A stretch of 64,000 nt of DNA. Source: Populus alba (lineage: Eukaryota > Streptophyta > Magnoliopsida > Malpighiales > Salicaceae). Under the pieces are notes generated by a model. It saw nothing but the letters and a program-made list of their open reading frames with translations. It made no database searches and had not been told where the DNA came from. The DNA is taken from NCBI RefSeq assembly GCF_005239225.2, contig NC_133288.1, forward strand, positions 15,754,169 to 15,818,168. Direction: 5' to 3'. Shown piece after piece: positions 1 through 13,243 of the stretch. A program made the position numbers and the translations under genes. Every line of letters begins with the position of its first letter. Positions within the stretch are counted from its first letter, which is position 1.

Positions 1-1400
1 TTTAATTAGAAGTACTTTTCACCACAATATATGAGTTATGAAAAACACTTTTGCCTTCCAGGATAGGTTAACCTTGTCAAGGCACCTGCATGAATTCTTC
101 CTATAAGAATTTATCTAGGCATATAAGCCTATAATAAATTTGAAATGCTAAATTTATTCATAAGCATAAATTTTCGTTCTGAATCATAGACAAATCAGTG
201 ATTAGGAGCCCATCAACACCTTTAACCATATGTATACCATACAATGTAGATTATCTCAGGTATTATAGGTGTTCATTTTTTTTCCAGCCACAACCAATTT
301 TTTACCCTAAAATTTAAGATAAAACCAATTCATTCAAGTCTCTTAATAATCTTAAACTAAATAACTAGATGATGATTTTTTGATCTCAATACCACAATGC
401 CACACGCATACTTATGCACCTTATAAATGGATGAAACTTAAAAGTTGTGATGCTACTAAGGGACACCCAGTAGAAGCAGGAACGGTGGAATTATTAGAGA
501 TTGGCATCGGTCATTTTCGTTGGGCTATTGTGGCTTAAATTAGTGTATGTCCTTCCGAGAGAGCTGAAAGTTTAAGTAGGTTTGGAGGTTGCTTGAGACA
601 GTTCTACGAAAGCTTCGGGGCGGGTCAAAACATAGTAATATTATCATTTTTTAGAAAACTAGAGTGAAAGAAAAAAAACTACTTTCTATTAAATACAATA
701 TTTTTTTCATTTAGAAAATTGAAAAAGTAATTTTCCGTTTTTAAAACTTTGTATTGAGTTTGAAAAACGTATTTTTGAGGTTGTTCATTGTTTTCCGACA
801 AACTTTTCCATTGTTTTTTTAAATATTAACAGTAAAAAAAATTTATATATAATTTTTAATTTGAAAAAAATCTAAAATTAAGAATATAAATTTTAGTAGT
901 GTAAAAATCTAAAATATCTTTTTTTTTTTTACATTTTCATTTATTTAGTGTCACAAATTTAATTTTTATTATAAATATAATAGAAGTTATTTTTGAGTTA
1001 CCAATATAAATTTTTCATTATAATTTTTAATTTGAATAAAATAAAGTTAATATTTTATAATTAGATTATAAAAATATAAAATTAAGATGTTTATTATAAA
1101 TTATGGTTTTGAATTATTGTGAAAGTAGTTATAATATTGATGTAACTTTAATGATTTTTTTCATTTTCAATAAATGAACTGACTTTCTGATTTTTTTATT
1201 AAAAAAACTTAAAAATTAAAGAAATTAAAAAATATATTAATTTTTACTAAACTCACCCTTTATCCTCGAACTGGACTCGAGTCATCCTATTAAAAGGGAT
1301 CGAGTTGCGGACAGTTTCATTGCACCTTTGGGCGGACCTCAGCAAAGAGATTGCAACTCTTGTGTCCTTGCTAAAGTTGCATGTAATGGTCTAATGTAAT
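1..1400. other. AT-rich intergenic sequence, no gene seen
   Basis: No open frame with recognisable protein similarity and no splice-consistent gene model is visible. The stretch is poly-A/poly-T rich. Around 650-815 it carries short words (ttttccgacaaactttt and related) resembling the ends of the TIR-type element at 1406-2234, so it may hold a degraded relative. Confidence 0.5.
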
Positions 1401-1405
1401 TAAGG

Positions 1406-2234
1406 TCCCGATTGTTTGCTGGAAAGTAGTTGTTTTTTAAAAAATAAATTTTGAGAAAATAAATTCTGAGAAAGTAAATTATTTTATGATATTTGGTAGT
1501 GTAATGAAAAATAAATTGGAAAACACTTTCCAGTATTTGGTTATGTCATGGAAAATGAGCAAAAAAATAACTTATTAATGTTTTATTTTTCTCAAGTTTA
1601 TTAAAATAATAAGGAACAAATCTTAGAAATTAAAAAGATGAATGAGAATAAAATTGAAAAAAAATATAATTTCATAAATTATCTCAAATAAAATGAATAA
1701 TAATCAAAATAATAGAGATCAAATCTAAAAAAAAATGAAAAATAAAGAAATTAAAATAATAATAATAATAATTAACATTTCATAAATTATTTCAAATAAA
1801 ATAAGTAATAATCAAAAGAATGAGGATCAAATTTGATAGATAAAAAATTTCAATAAAAAAATGATAATGGAAAAACAAATAATAATTATAAAAATAAGGA
1901 CCAAAGTTAAAATAAAAATTAAATTTTAAGAGATGAAATTGAAAAATAAATATTCAAAACAATATATATATATATATATATATATAGCAGTCAAAAGTTT
2001 GAGAATCAAATTTGGTATAATCAACAAATAATATGATATTTCTAAATTTTTCACAACTTTCAGAAAGTATTTTCCGTCCAAATTTTTCAGGAAAACACTT
2101 TTCTAAAAACCAAACTAAATTTTTCTTTGATTGGAAAGTGTTTTTTGTTGATCAACTTTTCTAATAACAAACAAACGCAAAAAATTTTAAAAATTATTTT
2201 TTAAAAAATTATTTTTGGAGAAATAAATATAGCC
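1406..2234. mobile_element. Non-autonomous TIR-type DNA transposon (MITE-like), decayed
   Basis: The left end (gattgtttgctggaaagtag) and the right end (ttctaataacaaacaaacgc, about 2160-2178) are related in inverted orientation. Both flanks read taagg (1401-1405 and 2235-2239), a possible target duplication. The interior is AT-rich, non-coding, and contains an (AT)n run near 1963-1986. The first 150 bp resemble 55096-55230, which shows it is a dispersed repeat. Ends in the gtttg-ggaaag class are common in hAT-like plant MITEs. Superfamily and exact borders are uncertain. Confidence 0.45.
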
Positions 2235-2240
2235 TAAGGT

Positions 2241-3357
2241 TATCTTGGTTGGGTTTTAAGCAAAGGAAGAGCGGTCAGCTCTAACAATGCATGGATACAC
2301 GACACTCCAAACAAACAAATATTGCATCCCTCGGAAGATTTGATAAAATAATGAAGATGGGCAAAACAATAACATCTGTCACATGTGAAATGTGACTTTG
2401 CATGCGCGTGTGTATTAAAAATTATAAATATGATATATGTGTTTAATAAAATAAATTAAAAAATATATAAATAAATAAATTGAATAAGATTTGTTATGCT
2501 AATTAAAATGCACAAATTTTATATATGTAACAAGTTAAAGATAAATGCACATGTAGAAGCTTTATTCCAGTTGTCGCATGTGTGCAGTATCGCAATGAAT
2601 ATCTTTTGAGATCGTGATCCCTGAGAATATAGGAGGAAAAGAAAAGAAATTTTTGTTTTTTATCAGTATTAAAAATGATGAAATCACCACCTGATATTTT
2701 AATCAATAGAAACCCTAACTACTCTATGAGTCTAGATAAAAGAGACTAGTTGTATATATGAAGGATTTATCGCTCCTATTACTTCTTAACTAAAATAAGT
2801 TGTATTGTTTATTTATCCGATACAAACTAAGATATTGTTATGTTTTCTAATCGTTGATCTGTCTAATAGTTAAAGTTGGTATACCTCAGTAGAATGGACC
2901 ATAGCTTTAGAGGTTAAGTCTATACATTCTAAAATCAAAACATAAAAATAAAAGAAATTATCTTTTTATTCAATATCAGGAATACGTCTTATGTATAAGT
3001 TCATAATCTTATATATTAAAAGAAACAAAATAAATTTTTAGCATTTTTGAAATGTAAATCAAGTTCTCGTGACTTTAATAAACTAGTTATTCAATCCAAA
3101 AATATATACAAAGATATCAACAAAAACTATTTTTATTTAATTTTGGTATTTAAAGATGCTAAATCTTGCCATATATATATTTTTATTATTATTTATGCAA
3201 ATATGAGTTTTTATTTTTATTTTTGAGAGACTTACCTATATGTAATTTAATATAAAGTTGTATTTTTAAAAGAAAGATTTTTTGTGGGAAGAAACTGATT
3301 AATTTAATACTAAAAAATATCTCACATGTAGATCAAAATTTCAAATATTAAACAAGA
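2241..3357. other. Intergenic, no gene seen
   Basis: AT-rich sequence with many stops in all frames. A 67-codon minus frame at 2503-2706 has no family features and is treated as chance. Confidence 0.5.
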
Positions 3358-3435
3358 TGTCAAAGAACCATCTCAACCTAAAAGCTTAAGTTGTTAGGTG
3401 AGGTCCTAGTATATAATTTATATTATTCTCTAACA
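3358..3435 (-). repeat. 3' terminal repeat of the TRIM
   Basis: 78-bp terminal repeat, plus-strand ends tgtcaaag and tctctaaca. It differs from its partner at 3571-3649 by about a dozen changes and a small indel, suggesting the insertion is not very recent. Confidence 0.85.
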
Positions 3436-3570
3436 CACCCCCTCAAGTGAAAGCCCTTTAGGCTTGAAACTTGCACAAGCCCACATTACCTTGTGCTTAA
3501 TTTTTATCAAATAAATAGGGATGGTGAGATTCGAACTCGTGACCACTGGGTCATCAAGAATCTGATACCA

Positions 3571-3649
3571 TGTCAAAAAACCATTTCAATCCAATAACTT
3601 AAGCTCGTTAGGTGAGGTCTTAGGATATGATTTATATTATTCTCTAACA
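3571..3649 (-). repeat. 5' terminal repeat of the TRIM
   Basis: 79-bp terminal repeat. The PBS complementary to initiator Met tRNA lies directly against its inner edge (plus strand tctgatacca, 3561-3570). Confidence 0.85.
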
Positions 3650-6224
3650 CAAGAGAGGATAGAAAAATATAGGGAGCTCAAAATTAATTGTTAAATGATC
3701 TTTCAAGAATTAAAAATTTATTAAAATTAAACCAAGGAAATGCTTGGTTAAACATAAAATGTGTTTTAATCAAGTTGTGTTAACCACAATGTCAACTAAA
3801 AACCGAGCAACACCAAAAATCCACATGAATCTTATTAATTTCATGAGCTTTGTCCAAATTCATGCTAATTCAAATAAATCAATATAAATCCAAACATAAA
3901 TCCATGAATCACTATTTAATGTTTCAATGAACTCAACTATAAATCATAAACCAATTTTTAATATTTAATTAAAAAACATAACCTTAAAATAAATTCACAA
4001 TTCAACACAAATTATCAAATAAAAAACAATAATTAAAATCAAATAATGTCCAAAAGTATACACAATAATAAGTATTTTGTTCTAAATTTCACAACATTTT
4101 AACAATTTATCCAAAAAAATATTTTGAAATTATGAATCTAGAACTACTGAAATCAAGATTGAAGATCTGTTGGAATAGTGACGATGTGTGTATTCATACA
4201 CCATAGGCTACTATCAAGTTGTGCGTTCACGTGCAACTGTCGCTAGAAAAGCACTATCCACAGGATCTCAAGCGCCTCTTCTTCCTCCTATTTACGCTAG
4301 TTGTGTAACAAATAACAACCTGGAATAAAAGAAACAGGCACAACAAGTTTCACAAGAAGATTATGAGAGTGGTGCCCTTTGGGTTAGAGAGATCGTGAGC
4401 TATGTTTTAGATCTTACAGTGAACGAGGAAGAGATTAGTAGCTAAATAGTTGTTTGTCCAGGTGTGGTGGTTTGTTGTGTGTACTCATGCTGAGTGTAAG
4501 GTTGGGAGAGGGGAAATGAGTACTCTCTTTTTTCTTTTTTCTTTTTTTTAATGAGGGTTGTGGACTCATTTTAAAAAATGGATATGTGAGTTGATAGGTG
4601 GGAGAGTATTTTTGTATATATGTGTTTTTTAAAAAAACTAATTTTCTTCTTCTTGTTTTTCTTTTTTTTGGGCAAATGCATATGTATGTGTGTGTGTGTA
4701 TTTGTTTTTTTTTTTTTTTTTGGCTTGTGAGATTCCTTCACTATTTATAAGTGAATTACTTTTGTTCTTTTATATATATATATATAATTACTTGGTTTCC
4801 AAGCAGCTCAAAATCACTTAAGTCCCTCGTTATATTTCCTCGCGCTCTTTGTTCTCTTGTCCATATTTTTTTATATTTTAATTTTTTTTGAAAAAGCTAA
4901 TGTTAATGTCGACTCAATAAGAAAATAAACAATGATTTTGAAATAAACCCGTTAAAAAATGAACATGTTGAAAGTAAAAATTTTGAATTTTGATTTGTTT
5001 TATAAAAAGACACTGAAAATACAGAAAATAATGTAAATACATCAAAAATATTTTTTATTTGATTTATGTTTTTTTTCGTTATTTTTTGGATTTTGTTTTA
5101 AAAATGTTTAAAAAAAAGATAAAAAATCAAGTCATGACACAGTTATCATTTTAATTTTATATATTTTATTTTATTTATCTTCAAGGTTAATTCTACTTGT
5201 TAGGTAAATATGATTTTATTTTTATAAATAAAAAATATTAATACAACTTGTGAGAAAACTTGAGATGAAAAAAGAAATTAAAGATAAATTAAAATAATCT
5301 ATTTGAAATATTATGAAATTATAGAAAATATCAATTTATATTTTAAAAATATTTAAGTTAAACAATTTTAAAAATATTTAAGTTAAACAATTTTAAAAAT
5401 AAAAGAGTGGGTATTAATTAAAAAAAAATTTAAAAAAAAAGAATGGGGCTCAACTGGGCCTCACAAGTCAAACCTAGGTGTTTGCCCTTTTATTAAGATA
5501 TTATTTTTTAAAAAAAAAAAAAATACATTGTTTGGCATGGCATACACCGTTGTATCCGTGTATAATTCATAATCACTTGTACTAGTAAAACAAATCCAGA
5601 TCTAAGTATTGGGATCTCAAAAACATCCTAGAAAACCTTACTAAATATATTTTTAAGTCTAAAACACGCTCTAATCACTTTTAAACCTAAAATCAAACTG
5701 AATAAAAAACTAATTAAATTGTATATTTCAAAACTTCATAATGATATCTATTTTATTTTATTTTATTGAAAAAATAGCTCTAATTTTTAGTTGTATTATG
5801 TTTAATCGATGTTCTTCAATTTAGTTCTTACAATAAATTTATAACATAATTTTTAAATAGATCTTTAATTTAATCTTAACTTACTCTATATGAAATGCTT
5901 ACACACTAGGAAATAGAAATAGAAAAAACATTATATCTCCTCTCACATATAAATTTGGATTTGAGAAATGTTTTCCCTTTTTTTTTGTCTTAAAAGTTTT
6001 TTCTTTTAATATCATAATTTTTTTTTAACATCATTTTGCTTGTGTTGATTAGGAATTAGGCTTGATGTCAAAAAAATATCTTGATATTCGATTAATGCTT
6101 GATTTTGAAAAAAAAAATGATTTTATTGCTTGTGAAAAATAGAAAATGTGGGGGACAAAATTGTCATTAAGGCAAAAATGCAAGTTTTCTTTATTGTTCA
6201 TTAGGTGACTTTTTTAAGATTGTT
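3650..6224. other. AT-rich intergenic sequence, possible LTR debris
   Basis: No gene is visible. The part at 3720-4850 has the look of an old LTR-element fragment (long A-rich runs, then a T/G-rich stretch with a (GT)n run at about 4687-4700), but no PBS, PPT or paired LTR was found. A 27-bp direct duplication (aaatatttaagttaaacaat unit) occurs at about 5345-5400. Confidence 0.4.
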
Positions 6225-9200
6225 TTCTCTAGAGTTTCTTTTTATTTTTTTGGTCCCTTTAGTTTAAAACTCTTATCTTTTGGTCCAAGACTTCATTTTA
6301 TTCACATTTTAACCTTTAAGTTTGAGAAAAGAGAGAGTCGTTGGAAAATGACAAAGAAGAGAAAAAATAATTGGTTGCCTAGATTATATGAATAATAAAG
6401 CCAAATTTGATATCAATGTATTCCTTTTAACAAAAAAAAAGTGTCGTTGAGGTGTTTTAAATATTTCATATCGCCAAAAATGTATATCAGAATTGATAAA
6501 TATTTTCTTAAAAAAACCAATTTATAAGTGTTTTGAGTTGAGAAATTAATTTACTAAGATTCTAAGCAAGTTTTTCTTTTATTATTATTTATGTGAAATT
6601 AAGTTAAAAAATGATTTTCTTAGGTCCAAGAAACCCTAGCACAATTTTTCAGCCACCTCTTTCGTAACTAAAATCTTGGAAAACAAATAACATGTCATCT
6701 ACAATAACAAATGATGTGTCATTTGCCATAGTAGAAGAAGCTATGTTTGCTTTATTTTACAAAAATAAAAAGGAGGATGACATGTCGTCCACCCATGAAA
6801 AAACAAAATCAGAGAAAAGGCTAGGCTAATGGGCCTAGCCTTACAGGCCCAAACATGTCGAGCCTTTGTTTTATTTTTCCAGTATGTAGTCCTCCACCTC
6901 TTCAACCCAGGTGCTTTTCCCCTTTATATATGTGGATTTTGATTGAAATACACTATAAAAGAAAGGCTTAATATGATATTTGAATCAACTCAATTTCTCT
7001 ATGATTCTTAAGAAATATTATAGATTTTTATGTAAAAAAATAATAATAAAAAAATTGTTCATGAAAATTAAATGAAAATAAAATATTAATCCTTTAAAGA
7101 AAGGTTATTAAACCTAATCAAAGCAATAACCTAGATCATGGATTGGGTAGGTTAATCCAATTTGACCAAAGTGAATCCAAAATATCATCATTCCCATTTT
7201 TTATATATAAAAAAATTAAACTGATGTCCTTTTATATTTTTTAAAAACTCATATTGGGTTTTGGTTGGTTTGATCGAGTCACGTGTGCACTCGTCATTTC
7301 AGTTGGCCTATACTATGTCACCATGAATCATTCAAGCTTAACTGAGTTTAATAACATTGTTAAGAATTTGTTCGTGACCAAACACAAACAACTGACCAAT
7401 TAAGACCAATAACTATGGAAATGAAATTTACAAGGGTGTGATTAAAATAAATTAAATGTGATGACCAAACTGTAAGGAAGAAAAATTCTAGATACCGAAG
7501 AAGGGAAAATCGACTATAAATAATGATATAGCTCCAATCAACAATTAAATGCCCATCTCTTTTAGTTTTTGTTACTAGTTAGTTGTCTGTGTGCTGCCAT
7601 TAAATTTTTTTTGATAATATTATTAAACTCAACCAAGAATCATAGGTCCACATAGTAACCCATCAACCTAGTCAAAACCCAGTATGATTTAAAAAACAAT
7701 GATGTCGATTTAAATTTTTTTTATAAGAAAATAATGAAACAGAGGAGTTTTTTATTGATTTGAGTCAAATCGAATGAACCTGTCCAACTCGTGACCTAAA
7801 TCATTACCCTTGCCAATTTAAAAAAACCTTGCCTTTTGGAATTCATTTCTTTATATAATTAAATGAATATAAAAACAGATATTTATAGGCAAGACATAAA
7901 ATAAAATTATCAAGAAAAAATGTATTTTTCTCATCAAAATTATCTTTTTTTATTCATGTAATTTTTTTGACAAAAACAATAGTGTTTTCTTAGCAGCATA
8001 GTTTGTTGAATTAAAAGAAGCAATACTCAAGAAATAAAAGTTAAGAAAAACTATAACAATTTGAAATAAAAAGGAAAAGACATATTTTTTTTAATAAAAA
8101 AATAAATAAACTTTCTTATTCATGCCTTTTTGTAATATTAAAAATTACGAAAATATATGTTTACAAATTAAGAAAATATATGTTTTACTCTCATTCAATA
8201 TTAAAGATAAGATTATTTGAAAAATTCTACATATTATACTAGTACATAATTATCCATAAAACAATCAATAATAATATCATAAAAAATTTAAAATCTTTTA
8301 AAAAACAAAAATATAGTTTTTTTTTATCAGGAACATGTTTTTAGAATAAAAAGGCAGTGAAAATTAAAATTAAAATTTGTTAAAATTTTCATCAATTTGA
8401 AATAAATAAATAAATAAAATTCTTCAATCTAAACTCTATTTTCTTATTAATGAATCTTTTAATTTTTTTTTTTAATAAAAAACATGTTTTTAAATTGTAA
8501 GCAGTATTTTTTAAAACAAAAAACTATCATGATGTTAATGGTAAGATTTTTAACAATATTAAAATAATATCTCAATATTTTATATTTTATTGAAGGCAAA
8601 GAAAAATTATATTAAAAAAGTATTCATAGTTTTTTAAAAAAATCATGTAGATAAAAATTAAAAATTTTTGTTAAAATCTCCATAAAAGTTATAGTATTAT
8701 TTATGAAGCATATAAAAAATGAATAATAATTGAAAAATCATGTTAAACATTTTTTTTATAGTGCATTTCAATCAAAATGCCAAAAAAAATAAAATTTAAA
8801 ATAATAATAAAAAAAATTATATATATATAAAGTTTAGACATCTAAGCCAAAAAAATAAAGCCAATGTGTTTAGCCTAACATGAAAAAAAAAAAAAAAAAA
8901 AAAAAAAAAGCCCAACAAGTGTGGGCTTACAAGGTTAGCTCATGAGCCTAGCTTTTTTCTTTCATTGTTATGTTCACCATCTCCTTTTCTTTTAAATAAA
9001 GTAGATGATGCACTATCTGTTATGGCAAACAACATGTCATTTATTTCTCAAATTCTAACAGTCGGAGATGTGGTCAAAAAATTAGGCTAGGATATTTTTA
9101 ATTTAACAAAACTATTTGTCAACCTAATAAACATTTGTATAACCACAATAAACTAATTTGTCAACTGAAAATACCCCTAATCGGTCTATATATATAAACT

Positions 9201-9470
9201 ATTTCTCAACTCATATCTATATTTTCTAGAAAATTAAAAATTTAAAAAACACCTTTAAAAGTCATCTCATCAAATAAAACTCATTAATGACTTTTGTTTA
9301 ATTGACTTTCTCTTTTCTTAAACCAATAACTTTATGTTTCTCTCATCTTTTTCCAATAGGCTTTCTCTTTTCTTAAACTAAAGATTGAAAATTGAACAAA
9401 ATGAAGTTTTAGACTTAAACTATAACTCAAAAAACTAAAAGGATTATAAAAGAATAAAAAGGAAAATATA
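6225..9470. repeat. Large decayed inverted repeat, about 3.2 kb, arms about 650 bp
   Basis: The left arm (about 6225-6890) matches the reverse complement of the right arm (about 8840-9470) in order along its length. Anchor pairs are: an aagacttcattttatt block at about 6285 with its reverse partner near 9400; a ccctagc..tttttcagccacctc block at 6635-6660 with the partner at about 9065-9090; a catttgccata block near 6720 with the partner near 9025; and a ggctaggct..gggcc block near 6820 with the partner near 8940. The centre has no coding frame. This could be a long-TIR element (Mutator-like or foldback) or two copies of one repeat in opposite orientation. A further partial relative occurs at about 48810-48960. 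Confidence 0.55.
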
Positions 9471-11000
9471 TAAACCAAAACCCATTTTTTCTCTCAAATT
9501 CAAGATTTACCACACATTTTTCTTTTGTTTTTCAGCGCAATCCTTTATCTTTTAATTGTCTTTTTATTACAATTTTAAAAAAGTGATTTGGGTAGTAAAT
9601 TTATTGTATATCTAGACACACTTCACTGTAGACAATAACAATGAATTGACTTTATTGTCCTTCCAAAAGAAAACCAATTAGCTAGCTATTAGGAGCAATA
9701 ATATAATTTTAGAAAGACCAATTAGTCATTTTCATAGTAATTACTAGAATACCCTTAAATCAAAATAAATGTAATTGAGATTTTGGGGTTTATTTCTCTT
9801 TTGGGATTAAAATGCATAATAAATTTTACTTTATTACCCTTTGAGTTAGAATTTTTAAAAAACTCAAAATGAGGTTTGATTCTTCTTTTCTCATGACTTT
9901 TTTTTGTAGTAATATGTCAAGTCAGGGATAATTTTGTATTCTTTATAAGATTAAATTATATATTTTTTTAAAAAAATTATTGGTGTGTGCATAGCAAGTA
10001 CCAGCTTGTTAAGCCATTTCAAGCGCGTCTAATAGTGTCTGCGGTGATGTAAGGTGGTGAAAATTGACCATCTATGATGGTGTTAGGATGCTTATGACAT
10101 CTCCTTCTCGATGAGGTGGTGTGTGCGATGGTTTATGCATTGGTTTGGATCTGAGAATCTTTTTTTTTATTATTATTCTCTCTTTTATCTCTTCTCCTCA
10201 AAAAATAAGTTGCCGAATCAAAAATTCTATATTGTCTTCTTAGTTTGTTTAGGCTTGTAATTTAGTCCTCTTGCTTTTGATTGTTTGATTTTCATACTGA
10301 TTTCTTTTCTAAACTTTTTTTTTTTTCAATTTCATCTTTCATTAAAATATTATTTTTCCTCTTATTTTATTTTGGTTTTGAATTTGATCTTTTTTATTTT
10401 AATTTTGGAGTTTTGTTTTTGTAAAGTGTTTGATTTTTTTTTTATTTCTCTTAAATCAAATAATGTACCCCACTCTTGTTTAACATTTGATCAATGTTCT
10501 TTTAGCTTACTATTTTTTGTTTTGGAGTTTTTTGTCAAATTGAATTATTTTTTAATTTTATTCTTTGACTTGAGTTGATTAAGAATTGAGAATTGTAAAA
10601 AAAAAAATTATTAAGTTACACCGAGCTCATAACTTAGCTTATAAATTTAAAAGGTTAATATAAAAGATATCAGGTTTTTTTTTATACTATTTTTTTAAAA
10701 AACATTTATCATTTAACACTTTTTATTTTGTTTCTTTTTAAAATTATTACCACCTCGTGAGCAGGTTGCTTGTTGGGCATGTGCACTTAAATTGATATAT
10801 ATATATGATCACCCTTTTCTTTTACGAGTTCAACTCATCCAATGCCATTACTTCTTTTTGGAGTTTTAAAACTCAGTTTCGTGACCAGCCTGATTCAAGA
10901 CTCAAATTCTAGGTTTCAAAACTATGTATCTTTCTTTCTTTCTTTCTTTTTTGTCATCCCCAGCCAGTGTCTTTAACCCATTGTGCAGGCTGGGAACGTG
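9471..11000. other. Intergenic, T-rich, no gene seen
   Basis: A 97-codon plus frame at 10285-10578 is a translation of a T-rich tract (Phe/Leu rich) with no family features. The far end adjoins the 3' side of the Ole e 1-like gene. Confidence 0.5.
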
Positions 11001-11221
11001 CTCGGTAAAAGCATGTATAGAAAAACAAAAGGAGCTTCCTTTGTAATTGTAATGTAATAATAATTATTATAATATAATAATAAAGTCCAACTGAGTCCAT
11101 TAACAAGGATAAATTAACAGCCCTGTGGACATCAAGAAACAAAACAATCATAATATAATAATAGAATGATAGAGAGATCAGTCAACTAGACACATACATT
11201 AGAGCAACTCCAAATGAAACT

Positions 11222-12155
11222 CTAATCTTCGTACTCCTGGTATAACCTGAGAAGCTCAGTGCAGCCTGACATGGGCTGTGCTGCCATGAAACCCATAGCA
11301 TTGGCATAACGGGTAGTTGAGACAAGTCCATTGTCATTGGTCAAGATAACACGGGCACGATCACGGCCAGCAGATGGTGATCGGCAGTCCTTCCGGGGGC
11401 TGCTAACTAGCATGCAATCGCAAATCTGATCCTCATGGTCCTCATCAACAGTGATGGTGTATTTTCCAGTTGAGTCGGTTGTTCCTTCCTTGCTGTAGAC
11501 AAGATCTTGTGTCTTTCTGTCCTTGCATTCCAGTCTAACCTTGGCACCTATTATGAGTAAAAGAAAAACCCAACAACATATTAAGGATTCATTGCGCAGT
11601 TCTCGACTTTATATCAGAAACCCATTATACAACATTATTATTCTAACAGGATTGCCATTATATCTAAATATGCCCAACACTTGTACTGGTGTTCGATCAA
11701 TCTGATCTAACTTTTTAACATGGCAATTACAGCTACAATATTGTAGCACGATTTTGTCTTTTCTGCAATCAAACCACCCTAAACACCTCTGTGTCCTTGA
11801 TGGCCAGATCTAATCTCAAACATGAGTCAAACACTAACTAACCATCATGTAAATCTAGACTTTCCTCACTCAATTTCTCCTTGTTTCAATCAAAAGAAAG
11901 GATAAATCAACCAAATATACATGAAATGAAGTCTGATATATTCAGTAAGATGTAGAAATCTGAAGCCATGGAAACATCGGAACGAAAAATAAAATGATTA
12001 CCTGCAATGTTAGTGGTCTTGGAGGTTTCAAAACCAGCGAGGCAAGTGTCACAGTAGACGCTCCCTTGAACCACAAATGGATTTCTCGCTGGGCGAGCAG
12101 CTGTTACGAGGGCTGGTAGCACACATAGAGCAAGCAACAAAAGCACTCGAGCCAT
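11222..12155 (-). CDS. Pollen Ole e 1 / extensin-like secreted protein
   Basis: Two exons: 12155-12002 and 11547-11222, joined across a GT-AG intron, give 159 aa. Residues 1-19 form a hydrophobic signal peptide, with likely cleavage after the LVTA region. The Ole e 1 signature GSVYCDTC lies at 31-38. Cysteines at 35, 38, 59, 94, 96, 106 and 147 supply the usual disulfide set, and the YTITVDEDHE segment is typical. The length is normal for the family, the start is the only ATG before the signal peptide, and the frame is closed by TAG at 11222-11224. It is a small extracellular beta-rich protein linked to pollen tubes and other growing tissues; biochemical function is unknown. The family includes olive Ole e 1 and grass Phl p 11, so an allergen relationship is by homology only. 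No neighbouring gene is functionally linked. Confidence 0.93.
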
Positions 12156-12480
12156 TTTTTGTGAATTATTGTTAGAGATCTCTTGAGAGAGGGAGAGGGG
12201 GAGACTTTCTTAAAACTGAAAAGCAAATGGTGGTGTTGAATGGAGAAGATAAAGCGATAATGGTAATAAAAAAAAGAGAGGGAGGAAATGGAAAAAAAAT
12301 GGATGAAATTTAAAAACTAAACGGTGGTGTCTAATTTCCAAAAGCACATGCGGTGATTACGCGTTGAGAAATATTTGGGTGCACCTACGCGGTCTTCAGC
12401 AAAGTGTACTTGGAGGTGTTTTCGTCATTTCCAGGGGTTAGAGCGGGGTCGTTTTGTTGCGTGGTATATCCTAATTGGAT
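12156..12480 (-). promoter_or_regulatory. Upstream region of the Ole e 1-like gene
   Basis: Immediately 5' of the ATG, read on the minus strand, lies a pyrimidine-rich leader (CT-rich tract at about 12180-12212). No clear TATA box was seen. The DNA is less AT-rich than the surrounding repeats, which supports it being gene-proximal rather than transposon sequence. Confidence 0.4.
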
Positions 12481-12660
12481 AGATAATTGAAATGTGCAGG
12501 GAATGAGATCGGAGGTAGCGTAGAGCAGTGATGGAGTACAGCTGGGAAATGTCGGTGCTCACATGGGGGGTTGCCATATTCTTTCTTTCTTTCAAGCACC
12601 AAATCCACTATTTTGACAATTTGCAAATCATAATTGGAATGGACTCCTCGAAAACATGTA

Positions 12661-13182
12661 ATCATAATTTTTTTTTAATATAAACCTTAAATTTTTCAAA
12701 AAATCATCGATTTAATCTTTAATATTTACAAACCGGTTAAAATCAAATCATACATGAAATTAACTTTAATTTTATATGTAATTTAAATTTAATTAATGAA
12801 CCTATTACAATTCTCATATTTGAAATAAAATACTAAATCATATCATACTATTTAGAATATTTGTAGAAATAAATTGAATTACTAATTTTAATTATTTTTT
12901 CTCTTAATTAAATAAAATAAAAAAGAAAACTCAGTCATTAGCATGAAAACATACCAAAAAAAACAACAACAATTAAAAAAAAGAGATTTTATAATCAAAA
13001 TTTAAAAATATCGAGCATTTTACCTAAAAAAAAACAATACAAAGTTATATCATATATTAGAAAAGCTCTAATATGATTTCACCTTTTCTTATGTGTACTA
13101 GTACTTCCTCATTCATCACTGATATGTTTTTCATTTCTCATTTAAGCTCTAATAAATTAAGAGAAATATTTCTTTTAGATGA

Positions 13183-13243
<61 letters not shown>

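Larger units (their letters stand above)
3358..3649 (-). mobile_element. Complete TRIM (terminal-repeat retrotransposon in miniature)
   Basis: Two direct terminal repeats of 78-79 bp (3358-3435 and 3571-3649) flank a non-coding interior of about 135 bp. Read on the minus strand, each repeat begins TGTTAGAG and ends TTGACA. The 5' repeat is followed at once by TGGTATCAGA, the binding site for initiator Met tRNA. The 3' repeat is preceded by the purine tract GAGGGGG (plus strand ccccctc, 3438-3444). The element is bounded by a perfect 5-bp duplication, caaga (3353-3357 and 3650-3654). Length, PBS, PPT, TG..CA ends and target duplication all fit a TRIM. It has no coding capacity and depended on an autonomous partner. 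Confidence 0.9.

Noticed and set aside
10285..10578. 97-codon Phe/Leu-rich frame as a membrane protein
   Set aside because: Translation of a T-rich tract. Hydrophobicity comes from base composition.
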